NCBI GenBank assembly: GCA_947472635.1
Contig: CANJDY010000101.1
Coordinates: forward strand, 1 to 8,594
DNA length: 8,594 bases
From: Chitinophagaceae bacterium
GTDB lineage: Bacteria; Bacteroidota; Bacteroidia; Chitinophagales; Chitinophagaceae
Reading direction: 5' to 3'
The first letter of the stretch is position 1. The number at the start of each line of letters is the position of its first letter. A model generated the notes under the pieces. It saw nothing but the letters and a program-made list of their open reading frames with translations, was not told where the DNA came from and did no database searches. A program made the translations under genes and the position numbers. Positions 7,894 through 8,594 of the stretch are shown piece after piece.

Positions 7894-8594
7894 TTATTTT
7901 TTGGGTTTATTCAATTTTAAATAGTTGATCAACCAGTCCATTTTTCTTATGTATTCACCCGTCGAAATATAAAGACTATCTGAAGTGTCTATAAAAGGTG
8001 ATGTATCCGTTTCGTCACCCACATGGGTACTAGCAAATTTGTTGGTAAGTTCCTGGTTTTTACCATCGCCAATATAAGGATTGCTGATAAAGGCATGTTT
8101 GGATAACCAACGATTTTGAACATCTATCGATTGAATGATTTTTTTGACTGCTGAATCAGAGGGTACTCCGGCAAAGGCATCCCTGTTCAAATCATAAAAG
8201 CGTTGAGGTGTACCCACTCCTTTAAAATTATCCACTCTTATAGGAGAATTTTTGGTCGCCTCTTCAACAGAAAGGGAAGACACCCGCTTGAATTCGGATT
8301 TTAACCCCTCTAACTGAACTTGACATTTCCCATAATAGTGCGACAATAAATTCTTATCATTATAATCTGTAAAATAACTCCCAAAAATTACATTCGAACC
8401 CTTACGATGAACATACAATGCCTTATTGGTACCAACTTCTACGAAAGTTGGGTGAGTACGCATTCCTTCAATTTGATTGGAAGGAAGTTTGGTTTCTTCC
8501 AGCCATTTGATGGCATCAGGAATGTGCACGAGAAATTTTTTATCCCCGGTATACTCATAAAATTTAAGTAACAAAAAGGCATTTTCGCAGGTGG
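7894..8594 (-). CDS. PL10 pectate lyase paralog, C-terminal fragment
   Basis: This is the last 232 codons of a gene whose start lies beyond the right edge. The frame stays open to the edge: a TTG at 8574-8572 is an internal leucine, because the upstream codons (TCENAF) align with TCLNAM of the PL10 gene at 508-2100. The fragment matches residues 300-530 of that protein almost without length change, so the full protein is probably about 530 residues and secreted. It keeps YVHRKG, with the presumed catalytic Arg, and the C-terminal module with IGDGKNQELT, VGDETDTSPF and YISTGEYI. The signature GGWPQRYP and TFND segments fall outside the window, so the family call rests on the paralog. The predicted role is homogalacturonan cleavage outside the cytoplasm. 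It is the first gene visible in the minus-strand operon, with its stop 6 nt before the next ATG. The two copies are clearly diverged, so this is an old duplication rather than a recent one. Confidence 0.82.
   Translation of the reverse strand, partial: TCENAFLLLKFYEYTGDKKFLVHIPDAIKWLEETKLPSNQIEGMRTHPTFVEVGTNKALYVHRKGSNVIFGSYFTDYNDKNLLSHYYGKCQVQLEGLKSEFKRVSSLSVEEATKNSPIRVDNFKGVGTPQRFYDLNRDAFAGVPSDSAVKKIIQSIDVQNRWLSKHAFISNPYIGDGKNQELTNKFASTHVGDETDTSPFIDTSDSLYISTGEYIRKMDWLINYLKLNKPKK

Noticed and set aside
8572..8574. A start codon for the right-edge PL10 fragment at 8574
   Set aside because: It is TTG, and the frame is open upstream with residues aligning to the paralog, so the gene continues past the window.

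Overview
The window looks like part of a pectin polysaccharide-utilisation locus (PUL) from a Bacteroidota bacterium, plausibly of the Chitinophagaceae/Sphingobacteriales kind. The reasons are the A+T-rich DNA, A-rich leaders without strong Shine-Dalgarno sequences, a SusC-type TonB-dependent receptor start, long secreted multidomain carbohydrate-active proteins, and two copies of a Bacteroidota-style family 10 pectate lyase. No genus can be fixed from sequence reading alone.

Every supported gene is on the minus strand, so the window reads in transcription order from right to left. (1) 8594-7894: the C-terminal part of a PL10-type pectate lyase, whose start lies outside the window. (2) 7887-5341: an 848-residue secreted right-handed beta-helix protein resembling CE8 pectinesterases, with Ig-like and jelly-roll-like C-terminal modules. 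(3) 5277-2116: a 1053-residue secreted protein joining a pectate-lyase-like beta-helix to a DUF6298/glycoside-hydrolase-like C-terminal half. (4) 2100-508: a complete 530-residue PL10 pectate lyase paralogous to gene 1. (5) 310-1: the first 103 codons of a SusC-type outer-membrane transporter that runs off the left edge. Spacers between genes 1-4 are 6, 63 and 15 nt, so they are probably one operon. A 197-nt gap before susC holds the only plausible regulatory DNA: a LacI-operator-like word, an 8-bp inverted repeat, a short direct repeat and a weak Bacteroidota-type promoter.

Together the genes suggest extracellular or periplasmic processing of pectin. The two PL10 enzymes would cut de-esterified homogalacturonan by beta-elimination. 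The CE8-like protein may remove esters or bind pectin. The large fusion protein could act on a side chain or a rhamnogalacturonan-type linkage; its activity is unknown. The SusC protein would import the oligosaccharides. No RNA genes, CRISPR arrays, insertion sequences or plus-strand genes are supported. The most interesting parts are the uncharacterised fusion protein, the CE8-like domain lacking canonical catalytic motifs, and the strongly conserved C-terminal module shared by the PL10 pair.
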